Assembly: GCA_964481255.1 (NCBI GenBank)
Contig: CAYZTZ010000083.1
Span: 1 to 15,472, forward strand
Length of the DNA: 15,472 nt
Reading direction: 5' to 3'
Source of the DNA: UBA6911 sp964481255
GTDB taxonomy: Bacteria > Acidobacteriota > UBA6911
Position numbers and translations under genes: made by a program. Every line of letters starts with the position of its first letter. Position 1 is the first letter of the stretch. Shown here piece after piece: positions 1-5,791 of the stretch. The notes beneath the pieces are model-generated. The model saw nothing but the letters and a program-made list of their open reading frames with translations, had not been told where the DNA came from and did not search any database.

Positions 1-653
1 AGAGGCTGGCGATTATTTTGCTGGGACCGCCGGGAGCCGGGAAGGGGACTCAGGCACGCAGGATCAGCGGGGAGCTGAAAGTCCCTCACGTGTCCACCGG
101 CGATATGCTGCGTGAGGCTTTGAGAGACAGGACGGAATTGGGTCGAGGGGCCCAGGCCTACATGGAGGTCGGGGCTCTGGTGCCGGATGAGTTGGTGAAC
201 GCCGTGGTGGCGGAGCGCCTGGCCCGCGGGGACTGCCGGCAGGGGTTTGTCCTGGACGGATACCCGCGCACGATCGCCCAGGCCGAGTTTCTTCGGGGCC
301 TGCTTGAAAAGAACGGCGCGAGGATCCTGGCGATCGGAATCGTGGTCCCGGACGGCTTGCTGGTCGAGCGCCTGTCCTCGCGCTGGACGTGCCCGACATG
401 CGGAAAGGTGTTCAATGCGCACATGGACCCGGATAAGGCGGACGGGCGATGCGACGATTGCGGCACGGCGCTCATCCAGAGAATGGATGACAGCCCGGAG
501 GTGATGGCCGAACGGCTTGCGGTGTATCACAAGGTGACCCGGCCCCTGATTGAATATTTTCAGGAGTGGGGCGCCTATGTCGAACTGGACGGGACCCGGA
601 CCGTGGACGAGGTTTTCGGGTCCATGAGGGACATCATTACGAATCAAGCATGA
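1..653 (+). CDS. adk: Adenylate kinase, 5' end outside window
   Basis: Cytoplasmic enzyme that interconverts ATP + AMP and 2 ADP. The reading frame is open to base 3, encoding R-L-A-I-I-L before LLGPPGAGKGTQA (the P-loop). The family normally starts with M-(x)-R-L just before this, so the true ATG lies at or a few bases before the window edge; the in-frame TTG at 18 is not a credible start. Visible motifs are the P-loop, the AMP-binding STGDMLRE and DGYPRT segments, and a LID with four cysteines (CPTCGK...CDDCG), the zinc-binding long form. The C-terminus ends normally at the TGA at 651-653. It is usually co-transcribed after secY in the spc operon, and the ribosomal genes downstream fit that. 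The next gene is infA, with no map gene between. Confidence 0.97.
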   Translation, partial: RLAIILLGPPGAGKGTQARRISGELKVPHVSTGDMLREALRDRTELGRGAQAYMEVGALVPDELVNAVVAERLARGDCRQGFVLDGYPRTIAQAEFLRGLLEKNGARILAIGIVVPDGLLVERLSSRWTCPTCGKVFNAHMDPDKADGRCDDCGTALIQRMDDSPEVMAERLAVYHKVTRPLIEYFQEWGAYVELDGTRTVDEVFGSMRDIITNQA

Positions 654-745
654 CAGGTCGCGGACGGGAGCCCCCGCGGCCGGACGGCGGTGCATCGTGC
701 CGGTCGCTGCTTCCGTTCGTCATCCGTCATTCGACATTTGGTGCC
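654..745 (+). repeat. Intergenic repeat, copy A (upstream of infA)
   Basis: This 92-base gap between adk and infA lies where map often is. Its core TTCGTCATCCGTCATT at 716-731 matches the core upstream of rpsD (2037-2052) in 15 of 16 bases and the one upstream of rsmD (8007-8022) less closely. The 5' half is GC-rich, with no clean complementary arm, unlike copies B, C, D and E. There is no good Shine-Dalgarno between it and the infA ATG, only GGTG close to the start. Confidence 0.5.
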
Positions 746-964
746 ATGCCCAAAGAGGATGCCATAGAAGTCGTCGGAACAGTGGTGGAAACACTTCCCA
801 ATGCCATGTTCCGTGTCGAGCTGGAAAACAAACATATGGTTCTTGCGCACGTCTCGGGCAAGATGCGCAAGAATTTCATTCGTATTCTGCCGGGCGACAA
901 GATCCTGGTTGAACTGTCGCCGTATGATTTGACCAGGGGGCGGATCGTATATCGATACAAATAG
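746..964 (+). CDS. infA: Translation initiation factor IF-1
   Basis: A 72-aa protein with the single S1/OB-fold of IF-1, which binds the ribosomal A site during initiation. The sequence MPKEDAIEVVGTVVETLPNA, followed by FRVELENKH and the ending RGRIVYRYK, is characteristic and has the family's usual length. The ATG at 746 is chosen because it gives the canonical N-terminus; an open frame extending upstream runs through the intergenic repeat. The Shine-Dalgarno is weak (GGTG close to the ATG). It lies between adk and rpmJ in the standard spc/alpha order, apart from the missing map. Confidence 0.97.
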   Translation: MPKEDAIEVVGTVVETLPNAMFRVELENKHMVLAHVSGKMRKNFIRILPGDKILVELSPYDLTRGRIVYRYK

Positions 965-1002
965 CCGGCGATCATTTTTCAGGTCGCGCGATAAGAGGCG
1001 CC

Positions 1003-1045
1003 GGATGCAGGGCGCTGCGCTTCCCGCGCCGTGAATCCTGCATCC
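1003..1045 (+). repeat. Intergenic inverted repeat, copy E (upstream of rpmJ)
   Basis: A perfect 9-base inverted repeat: GGATGCAGG at 1003-1011 and CCTGCATCC at 1037-1045, with a GC-rich 25-base centre. The right part, CCGTGAATC...CATCC, recurs upstream of the lipid kinase gene (12371-12386), and the centre also resembles that copy. In RNA it would form a hairpin ending 17 bases before the rpmJ ATG. There is no T-run, so it is not an intrinsic terminator. Confidence 0.55.
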
Positions 1046-1062
1046 TATATGGGGTTGAAAAC

Positions 1063-1176
1063 ATGAAAGTACGCGCGTCGGTCAAGAAGATATGTCCCAA
1101 ATGCAAGGTTGTGCGCCGCAAGGGAGTTGTCCAGATTCGGTGCTCCAACCCCAAGCACAAGCAGCGCCAGGGTTAG
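1063..1176 (+). CDS. rpmJ: 50S ribosomal protein L36 (bL36)
   Basis: A 37-aa protein starting MKVRASVKKICPKCKVV and ending PKHKQRQG, the exact size and layout of bacterial L36 in the large ribosomal subunit. C11 and C14, then C27 and H32 (C-x2-C-x12-C-x4-H), form the zinc ribbon of the C+ type. The start is the ATG at 1063; a GGGG tract about 9 bases upstream is the only SD-like sequence. A hairpin-forming repeat lies immediately upstream, and rpsM starts 13 bases after the stop. Confidence 0.96.
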   Translation: MKVRASVKKICPKCKVVRRKGVVQIRCSNPKHKQRQG

Positions 1177-1189
1177 AGGGAGGTACACA

Positions 1190-1552
1190 TTGGCTAGAAT
1201 TGCGGGAGTGGATCTTCCGCTCAACAAGCGGATACAGATCGGCCTGACCTACATCTATGGAGTCGGCAAGAGCCGCGCCACCAAGATCTGTCAGGAAGCC
1301 GGTGTCAATATCAACACGAAGGTGAAGGATCTGACCGAGGACGAGGCGGTGCGCATCCGGAATATCATCCAGAGGGACGGAATGGTGGAAGGGGATCTGC
1401 GAAAGGCCGTGTCGATGGATATCAAGCGATTGATGGAAATCGGGTCCTATCGCGGCCTGCGCCACCGGCGCGGACTTCCCGTCCGGGGGCAGAGAACCCA
1501 CACGAACGCGCGGACACGCAAAGGGCCGCGCCGGATCATCGGCAAAAAGTAG
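1190..1552 (+). CDS. rpsM: 30S ribosomal protein S13 (uS13), TTG start
   Basis: A 120-aa protein of the 30S head that contacts 16S rRNA and L5. The N-terminus ARIAGVDLPLNKRIQIGLTY, the middle YGVGKSRA and the basic tail RTRKGPRRIIGKK are typical of S13. The start is a TTG at 1190, chosen because it gives the canonical N-terminus and has GGAGGT 5 bases upstream. The frame is open further upstream from 1109, but that part overlaps rpmJ and is not S13-like. It is followed closely by rpsK. Confidence 0.96.
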   Translation: MARIAGVDLPLNKRIQIGLTYIYGVGKSRATKICQEAGVNINTKVKDLTEDEAVRIRNIIQRDGMVEGDLRKAVSMDIKRLMEIGSYRGLRHRRGLPVRGQRTHTNARTRKGPRRIIGKK

Positions 1553-1574
1553 AGGACGCTAGCGGGAGTCATCC

Positions 1575-1985
1575 ATGGCAGAGAAGCAACAGAAAAAGGC
1601 CGCCAAGAAGAAAACCGGCAAAAAGCGGGAAAAACTGAGCATTCCGGCCGGAATCGCGCACATTCTCGCGACATTCAACAACACGATCATCAGCATCACC
1701 GACCTGGAGGGCAATCTTCTGACCTCCTCGAGCGCCGGGGCGGCCGGGTTCAAAGGATCGCGCAAGGGGACGCCGTTCGCCGCGCAGCAGGCGGCCTTCA
1801 TCGCCGCAAACGCGGCCAAGGAATACGGCATGCGGACCGTGCAGGTCCACCTCAAGGGGCCGGGAGCGGGGCGTGAATCCGCGATCCGGGCCCTGCAGAG
1901 TGCGGGGCTGGAGGTTAAGGCCATCCGCGACATCACGCCGATCCCGCATAACGGGTGTCGGCCGCCGAAACGGCGCCGGGTGTAA
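1575..1985 (+). CDS. rpsK: 30S ribosomal protein S11 (uS11)
   Basis: A 136-aa protein of the 30S platform near the E site. A lysine-rich N-terminal extension (about residues 1-22) precedes the conserved core, including GIAHILATFNNTIISITD, then GFKGSRKGTPFAAQ, and the invariant end TPIPHNGCRPPKRRRV. The length is slightly above the usual 129 because of the basic tail. The ATG at 1575 has GGGAG 6 bases upstream. It is part of the alpha operon; a repeat-containing 103-base gap separates it from rpsD. Confidence 0.97.
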   Translation: MAEKQQKKAAKKKTGKKREKLSIPAGIAHILATFNNTIISITDLEGNLLTSSSAGAAGFKGSRKGTPFAAQQAAFIAANAAKEYGMRTVQVHLKGPGAGRESAIRALQSAGLEVKAIRDITPIPHNGCRPPKRRRV

Positions 1986-1998
1986 ACGGATTCCTGCC

Positions 1999-2052
1999 AC
2001 GGATCGCGGTCCGAAACTGCGGCGCCTCGCGCGTCATTCGTGATCCGTCATT
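1999..2052 (+). repeat. Intergenic inverted repeat, copy B (upstream of rpsD)
   Basis: ACGGATC at 1999-2005 is complementary to GATCCGT at 2042-2048. Pairing extends inward to 11 base pairs if two G-U pairs are allowed (1999-2009 with 2038-2048). The core TTCGTGATCCGTCATT at 2037-2052 is almost identical to copy A and close to copy C. A normal SD for rpsD lies after it, at 2076-2081. Confidence 0.55.
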
Positions 2053-2088
2053 TTGGAGAGATGGAGCCATAAGAAAAGGAGCAGCAAG

Positions 2089-2721
2089 TTGGCCAGATAC
2101 CGCGACGCGAAGTGCCGGCTCTGCCGGCGGGAAGGAACAAAGCTTTTCCTGAAGGGGGACCGCTGCTTCCGCGACACCTGTGCCGTGGAGAAGCGGAATT
2201 TCCCGCCCGGCCAGCACGGCCGGGATCACCGCCCCCGGACGGCCGGATACGGCGTGCAGCTGCGCGAAAAGCAGAAGGTCAAGCGTGTTTACGGCATTCT
2301 CGAGAACCAGTTTGTCAATTATTTCCGCAAGGCCGAAAAGAAGAGAGGGATCACGGGCGAGACTCTGCTCTTAAGCCTGGAGCGCCGTCTCGACAACGTT
2401 GTCTGCCGCCTGGGTTTCGCGACGTCGCGCGATCAGGCCCGACAGCTGGTGACTCACGGCCATGTCCTCGTCAACGGCAGAAAAGTCAATATTGCGTCCG
2501 CGCAGGTTCAGGTCGGCGATGTGATCACGCTGCGCGAGAGCATCCGCAAAAACCAGCAGATTCTGGACTCCGTCGGGACGATCGGCGGCCGCGGCGGCGT
2601 GCCGGCCTGGCTGGAATTGGACGCAGAAAATCTCAGGGGCACCGTGGCGGCGCTGCCCAAGCGCGACGATATCCGGATGCCAATCGACGAACAACTCATC
2701 GTGGAACTCTACTCGAAGTAA
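2089..2721 (+). CDS. rpsD: 30S ribosomal protein S4 (uS4), TTG start
   Basis: A 210-aa primary 16S rRNA-binding protein that nucleates assembly of the 30S body; in many bacteria it also represses the alpha operon. It starts at TTG 2089, with AAGGAG 7 bases upstream, giving the canonical ARYRDAKCRLCRREG. C9, C12, C26 and C31 (C-x2-C-x13-C-x4-C) form the zinc-binding C+ type N-terminus. The RNA-binding S4 domain is visible as RRLDNVVCRLGFATSRDQAR and HVLVNGRKVN. The end ...PIDEQLIVELYSK is typical. It lies between rpsK and rpoA, as in most bacteria. Confidence 0.97.
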   Translation: MARYRDAKCRLCRREGTKLFLKGDRCFRDTCAVEKRNFPPGQHGRDHRPRTAGYGVQLREKQKVKRVYGILENQFVNYFRKAEKKRGITGETLLLSLERRLDNVVCRLGFATSRDQARQLVTHGHVLVNGRKVNIASAQVQVGDVITLRESIRKNQQILDSVGTIGGRGGVPAWLELDAENLRGTVAALPKRDDIRMPIDEQLIVELYSK

Positions 2722-2747
2722 GGGAGAGGTGAGGCAAGGGGAAAAAT

Positions 2748-3737
2748 ATGACGAGAGCTTTCCAAAAGCCCAAAAGGCTGATCTGCGATCTTGAAACTCT
2801 GAGCTCGACCTACGGCCACTTCTACGCCCAGCCTTTTGAAAGAGGCTTCGGCACGACCATCGGAAACGCGCTGCGCCGGGTTCTTCTGTCCTCCATCGAA
2901 GGGGCGGCCGTTACGGCCGTGAAGATCGAGGGCGTGCTCCACGAATTCACCCCCATCCCCAACGTGACCGAAGACGCCACCAATATCATCATGAACCTCA
3001 AACAGGTCCCTCTGAAACTCAACGTGGATCACCCGAAAACGATCTATCTCGAATCGGACCAGCCCGGGGATCTGACGTCCGGCAGCATCACGACCGACCC
3101 GGACGTCGAAATTCTGGATCCCAACATTCATATCGCCACGATCGGGGAGGGGGGCAAGCTGAAGATAGAGATGCGCGTCAAAAAGGGACGCGGCTACGTC
3201 CAGGCCGACGAGAATTTCGAGGAGGACCTCCCCATCGGATATATCCCGCTCGACAGCGTCCACTCGCCGATCAAGAGGGTCCATTACGCCGTCGAAGCGG
3301 CTCGTCTGGGGCAGACGACGGATTACGACAAGCTCGTTCTCGACGTGTGGACCAACGGATGCATCCTCCCCCAGGACGCCATCGCCCAGGCGGCCAAGAT
3401 CCTCAAGGACCATATGTTCATCTTCATCAATTTTGAGGAGCAGCCGGAGGAGGAGGAGGAGGAGGTCGATCGGGAGGCCGAGCGGATGTGCGAGAACCTG
3501 AAGCGCTCCGTGGAGGAACTGGAGCTTTCGGTGCGATCATACAATTGCCTTAAAAACGCCGACATCAAGACCATCGGGGAACTTGTCCAGAAGACCGAGG
3601 CGGAGATGCTGAAAACCAAGAACTTCGGGCGCAAATCCCTGAACGAGATCAAGGAGATCCTTTCGGAAATGGGCCTGTCGTTCGGCATGAAGCTCGATCC
3701 GGAGGGGAGGCCGATCCCCTCACCCAAGGCGGAATAG
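2748..3737 (+). CDS. rpoA: RNA polymerase alpha subunit
   Basis: A 329-aa scaffold subunit whose dimer nucleates RNA polymerase and whose C-terminal domain contacts UP elements and activators. The N-terminal domain shows FERGFGTTIGNALRRVLLSS and the EGAAVTAVKIEGVLHEF segment. A very acidic linker (about residues 229-244, including a run of E) leads to the alpha-CTD with VRSYNCLKNADIKTIGEL and KNFGRKSLNEIKEIL, which contain the DNA-contacting Arg and Asn. The length matches the family. The start is ATG 2748, with AAGGGGA upstream. The linker is encoded by a GGA trinucleotide run at 3446-3465. Confidence 0.98.
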   Translation: MTRAFQKPKRLICDLETLSSTYGHFYAQPFERGFGTTIGNALRRVLLSSIEGAAVTAVKIEGVLHEFTPIPNVTEDATNIIMNLKQVPLKLNVDHPKTIYLESDQPGDLTSGSITTDPDVEILDPNIHIATIGEGGKLKIEMRVKKGRGYVQADENFEEDLPIGYIPLDSVHSPIKRVHYAVEAARLGQTTDYDKLVLDVWTNGCILPQDAIAQAAKILKDHMFIFINFEEQPEEEEEEVDREAERMCENLKRSVEELELSVRSYNCLKNADIKTIGELVQKTEAEMLKTKNFGRKSLNEIKEILSEMGLSFGMKLDPEGRPIPSPKAE

Positions 3738-3774
3738 CCGAGAGAAACGCTGAAGCAGATCGGAGAATGGTTTC

Positions 3775-4215
3775 ATGAGACATCGGGTTGCTGGGAAAAA
3801 GCTGGGTCGCAAGACGGCCCACCGTATCATGATGTTCCGCAATATGGTCACGTCCCTGTTCGACAAGGAGCGGGTCCGGACGACGATAGATCGCGCCAAG
3901 GCGGTTCGCCCCATCGCGGAAAAGATGATCACCCTCGGAAAACGCGCGGACCTGCACGCGCGCAGACAGGCCCTGGCTTATATCAAGGATCCCGCCGTGG
4001 TTTCCAAGCTGTTCGATACCCTGGCCCCGCGCTTCGCCCAGAGACAGGGAGGGTACACGCGCATCATCCGTCTCGGTTTCCGGGATGGGGACGGCGCGCA
4101 AATGGCGTATCTCGAATTGATCGGAAGCGAATTCAAGCCGTCCAAAGCCGAGTCGGGCAAAAAAGGCAAGAAGGAATCCAAGGAAGCCGCCGGGAGCGAG
4201 AAGAAGGAAAAGTGA
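3775..4215 (+). CDS. rplQ: 50S ribosomal protein L17 (bL17)
   Basis: A 146-aa large-subunit protein near the exit-tunnel region. The N-terminus MRHRVAGKKLGRKTAHR and the end of the core, GGYTRIIRLGFRDGDGAQMA, followed by YLEL, are diagnostic. The conserved core ends near residue 120. A charged, lysine/glutamate-rich tail of about 28 residues follows, as in several phyla. The start is ATG 3775, with GGAG about 10 bases upstream. The stop overlaps the ribA GTG (GTGA), so translation of the two is probably coupled. Confidence 0.97.
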   Translation: MRHRVAGKKLGRKTAHRIMMFRNMVTSLFDKERVRTTIDRAKAVRPIAEKMITLGKRADLHARRQALAYIKDPAVVSKLFDTLAPRFAQRQGGYTRIIRLGFRDGDGAQMAYLELIGSEFKPSKAESGKKGKKESKEAAGSEKKEK

Positions 4216-4859
4216 GCAAGACAGTCAGGCATCGTCGCACGCCCCCGGGCCGTTCCAGCCCCCCCATCCGATTCGAGAAGATCCCGCGCGCCAAACTGCC
4301 GACCCGCCTGGGCAATTTCACCATCTACGGGTTTCGTGACGCGGATTCCGGGGAGGAGGCCGTGGCCCTGGTCTCCGGCAAGCCCGGTCCCGGCACCGTC
4401 ACCCTGGTGCGGATCCATTCCCAGTGCCTTACAGGAGACGTTTTTTCGTCCAAACGCTGCGACTGCGGGGACCAGATCAAGGCGGCCATGCGCCTCATCG
4501 CCAAGGCAAAGGCCGGGGTGCTCGTCTACCAGCAGAAGGAGGGACGGGGGATTGGACTCATCAACAAGATCCATGCCTACGAACTTCAGGACCTCGGGCT
4601 CGACACGGTTGCCGCCAACGAGAAGCTCGGTTTCGGGGCGGACCTGCGGGATTATCGCTTTCCGGCCGAAATCCTGAAATACCTGGGGGCCGTTCGCATC
4701 CATCTGCTGTCAAACAACCCTGAAAAAGTCCAGGGGCTGGCCAAAGAGGGAATCCGGATCGAAAAGAGAGTGCCGCTCGAAATCCGTCCGCATTCCCTGA
4801 CGCGCAGCTACCTCCGAGCCAAAAAGGAAAAACTGGGCCATATACTGGACAGCATCTGA
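4212..4859 (+). CDS. ribA: GTP cyclohydrolase II (riboflavin synthesis), GTG start
   Basis: A 215-aa cytoplasmic enzyme that opens GTP to 2,5-diamino-6-ribosylamino-pyrimidinone phosphate, the first committed step to riboflavin/FMN/FAD. The zinc ligands C72, C83 and C85 sit in RIHSQCLTGDVFSSKRCDCG, with the family spacing (C-x10-C-x-C). The catalytic block QQKEGRGIGLINKIHAYELQ and the segments ADLRDYRFPAEIL and LLSNNPEKV follow. It is a stand-alone RibA, without the DHBP synthase domain often fused at the N-terminus. The GTG at 4212 overlaps the rplQ stop and has AAGGA just upstream. The first 20 or so residues are basic and not conserved. No other riboflavin gene is nearby. Confidence 0.95.
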   Translation: MSKTVRHRRTPPGRSSPPIRFEKIPRAKLPTRLGNFTIYGFRDADSGEEAVALVSGKPGPGTVTLVRIHSQCLTGDVFSSKRCDCGDQIKAAMRLIAKAKAGVLVYQQKEGRGIGLINKIHAYELQDLGLDTVAANEKLGFGADLRDYRFPAEILKYLGAVRIHLLSNNPEKVQGLAKEGIRIEKRVPLEIRPHSLTRSYLRAKKEKLGHILDSI

Positions 4860-4983
4860 AAAGCGCTCCGGCAGCCTCAGAAAACCGCCTCCCTATAAAA
4901 TCCTGATTCCTTTAAGGCAAACCGCCGCCTCAGGCGGTGCGGCTCAAAAAGACTCCGACGATACGGCAGGAGACGCTGATTCG

Positions 4984-5003
4984 AAAGCCCTGAACTGGGC
5001 TTT
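4984..5003. terminator. Possible bidirectional terminator after ribA
   Basis: AAAGCCC at 4984-4990 pairs perfectly with GGGCTTT at 4997-5003 around a six-base loop. The A-run before and T-run after are only three bases long, so an intrinsic terminator would be weak. It lies between converging genes, 125 bases after the ribA stop. It could equally be one arm of a larger RNA structure. Confidence 0.35.
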
Positions 5004-5054
5004 GTGAGGGCGGCCCTTCCGGGGCGCCGCCTCCACCGCGGGGGGTGCCTGAAA

Positions 5055-5073
5055 CTATCCGCTCTGTGGATAG
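5055..5073 (-). terminator. Weak terminator candidate for the lipoprotein gene
   Basis: CTATCC at 5055-5060 pairs with GGATAG at 5068-5073 (6 bp, 7-base loop). On the minus strand the stem is followed by TTTC, 32 bases after the lipoprotein stop codon. The stem is short and not GC-rich, and an alternative pairing (GCTCT 5061-5065 with AGAGC 5072-5076) competes with it. Confidence 0.25.
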
Positions 5074-5104
5074 AGCTCTCATTTGGATGCCTTATCTTCG
5101 ACGT

Positions 5105-5680
5105 TCAGGGGGTGAAGATCCGAAGAATGTCGTCGCTTGTGCCGTAACGGCCGTCCGGTCCGGCCGAACGGATCAGGATGGAGTCGGGTCCGCGGCGGTC
5201 CGCCTCCAGCGGCCGGTTCCAGGAGTCGACGCGGATCAAAGGAGTCAGAAAAGCAGGCGAGAGAAGGTCCGAAAGCGATACGAAATCCTTAAAATCGGGC
5301 AGACGCCCAAGGGTTTCCCGGTAGCGTCCGATGGCGTCCGCGATCCTGTCCAGCGCACGGCGCGTTTCCTCGATTTTGACGGCTTCCAGGGCCCGGGCCA
5401 GATCGCCGACCTTTTCCCATTGGCCGTTGCCGATGCGGACTTCGCGCACCATCCATTCCCCCCGCACTTTCTCCATCCGGAAAGCCGTCCGGAGCCTCGT
5501 CTCCACGACCGCTTCCGCCGCCCCTGCGTGATGGATGCGCACCACCTCCACATCCTCTTTTTGGAGGATTTCCAGGGGCGTGCGCAGAAGCGCGTCCCGG
5601 GCATGGTCTGCATTCAGTGTGCGGCGGCCGCACGCCGTGATGCAAAGCGCAAGAGCGCACAGTAAGCAGAGATTTCGCAT
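5105..5680 (-). CDS. Lipoprotein with GspG-like C-terminal segment
   Basis: A 191-aa unrecognised protein. Its N-terminus, MRNLCLLCALALCITACGRR, is a lipoprotein signal peptide: two positive/polar residues, a hydrophobic core, then lipobox I-T-A-C17, so it is probably lipid-anchored in the cell envelope. The middle is charged and mostly helical, including a segment EETRRALDRIADAIGRYRET. The last 50 residues (VDSWNRPLEADRRG, then IRSAGPDGRYGTSDDILRIF) resemble the C-terminal end of GspG-type type II secretion pseudopilins, where such Asp-rich loops can bind calcium. It lacks a prepilin signal, so it is not itself a pseudopilin. It is transcribed alone, divergently from recG, and its ATG abuts a predicted promoter. 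Confidence 0.8.
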   Translation of the reverse strand: MRNLCLLCALALCITACGRRTLNADHARDALLRTPLEILQKEDVEVVRIHHAGAAEAVVETRLRTAFRMEKVRGEWMVREVRIGNGQWEKVGDLARALEAVKIEETRRALDRIADAIGRYRETLGRLPDFKDFVSLSDLLSPAFLTPLIRVDSWNRPLEADRRGPDSILIRSAGPDGRYGTSDDILRIFTP

Positions 5681-5687
5681 TGGCTCT

Positions 5688-5716
5688 TATATAACAGATG
5701 ACAGGCACGCGATCAA
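5688..5716 (-). promoter_or_regulatory. Sigma70-type promoter of the lipoprotein gene
   Basis: On the minus strand the -35 box is TTGATC (5716-5711) and the -10 box is TATATA (5693-5688), separated by exactly 17 bases. Transcription would start about 7 bases after the -10 box, at 5681-5680, which is the ATG itself. The mRNA would therefore be leaderless or have a one-base leader. No SD could fit. Confidence 0.6.
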
Positions 5717-5756
5717 TCCGGGACTTTCCATCGCGCCCGACGCCGTTTATCGTGGA

Positions 5757-5785
5757 TTGGGAATCTCGATTTTCCCCTTTATAAT
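5757..5785 (+). promoter_or_regulatory. Sigma70-type promoter of recG
   Basis: A -35 box TTGGGA (5757-5762), a spacer of 17 bases and a perfect -10 box TATAAT (5780-5785). The expected transcription start is about 5792, the A of the first recG ATG. It is divergent from the lipoprotein promoter, with about 40 bases between the two -35 boxes. Confidence 0.65.
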
Positions 5786-5791
5786 GCAGGT

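Larger units (their letters stand above)
4860..5104. other. Convergent intergenic region rich in hairpins
   Basis: These 245 bases lie between the convergent ribA and lipoprotein genes. I see no convincing ORF. Elements present are: a TATAAA box at 4894-4899 without a good -35; a perfect 6-bp hairpin (4921-4926 with 4933-4938) preceded by GGCAAACC; short pairings 4953-4956 with 4969-4972; a terminator-like hairpin at 4984-5003; a GC-rich hairpin over about 5006-5033 with single-base bulges; and a 6-bp hairpin at 5055-5073. The region may hold terminators only, or a structured small RNA. I cannot assign it to a known RNA family. Confidence 0.4.

Noticed and set aside
566..745. N-terminally extended IF-1
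   Set aside because: The extension overlaps adk in another frame and runs through the repeat; IF-1 starts canonically at 746.
3446..3465. GGA trinucleotide run in rpoA as a possible unstable repeat or internal ribosome site
   Set aside because: It simply encodes the acidic linker of alpha; no start codon with a plausible product follows.
4914..4975. Cyclic di-GMP-I riboswitch, suggested by GGCAAACC followed by a hairpin
   Set aside because: The conserved GACGCAAAGC block and the GNRA-type loop are not present, and no plus-strand gene follows within 700 bases.
4900..5080. 6S RNA, SRP RNA, FMN or cobalamin riboswitch
   Set aside because: I could not find their conserved blocks or a closing stem on either strand.
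5045..5665. Plus-strand reading frame of 206 codons opposite the lipoprotein gene
   Set aside because: It lies antisense to a gene with a clear lipoprotein signal and promoter, and its product has no motif.
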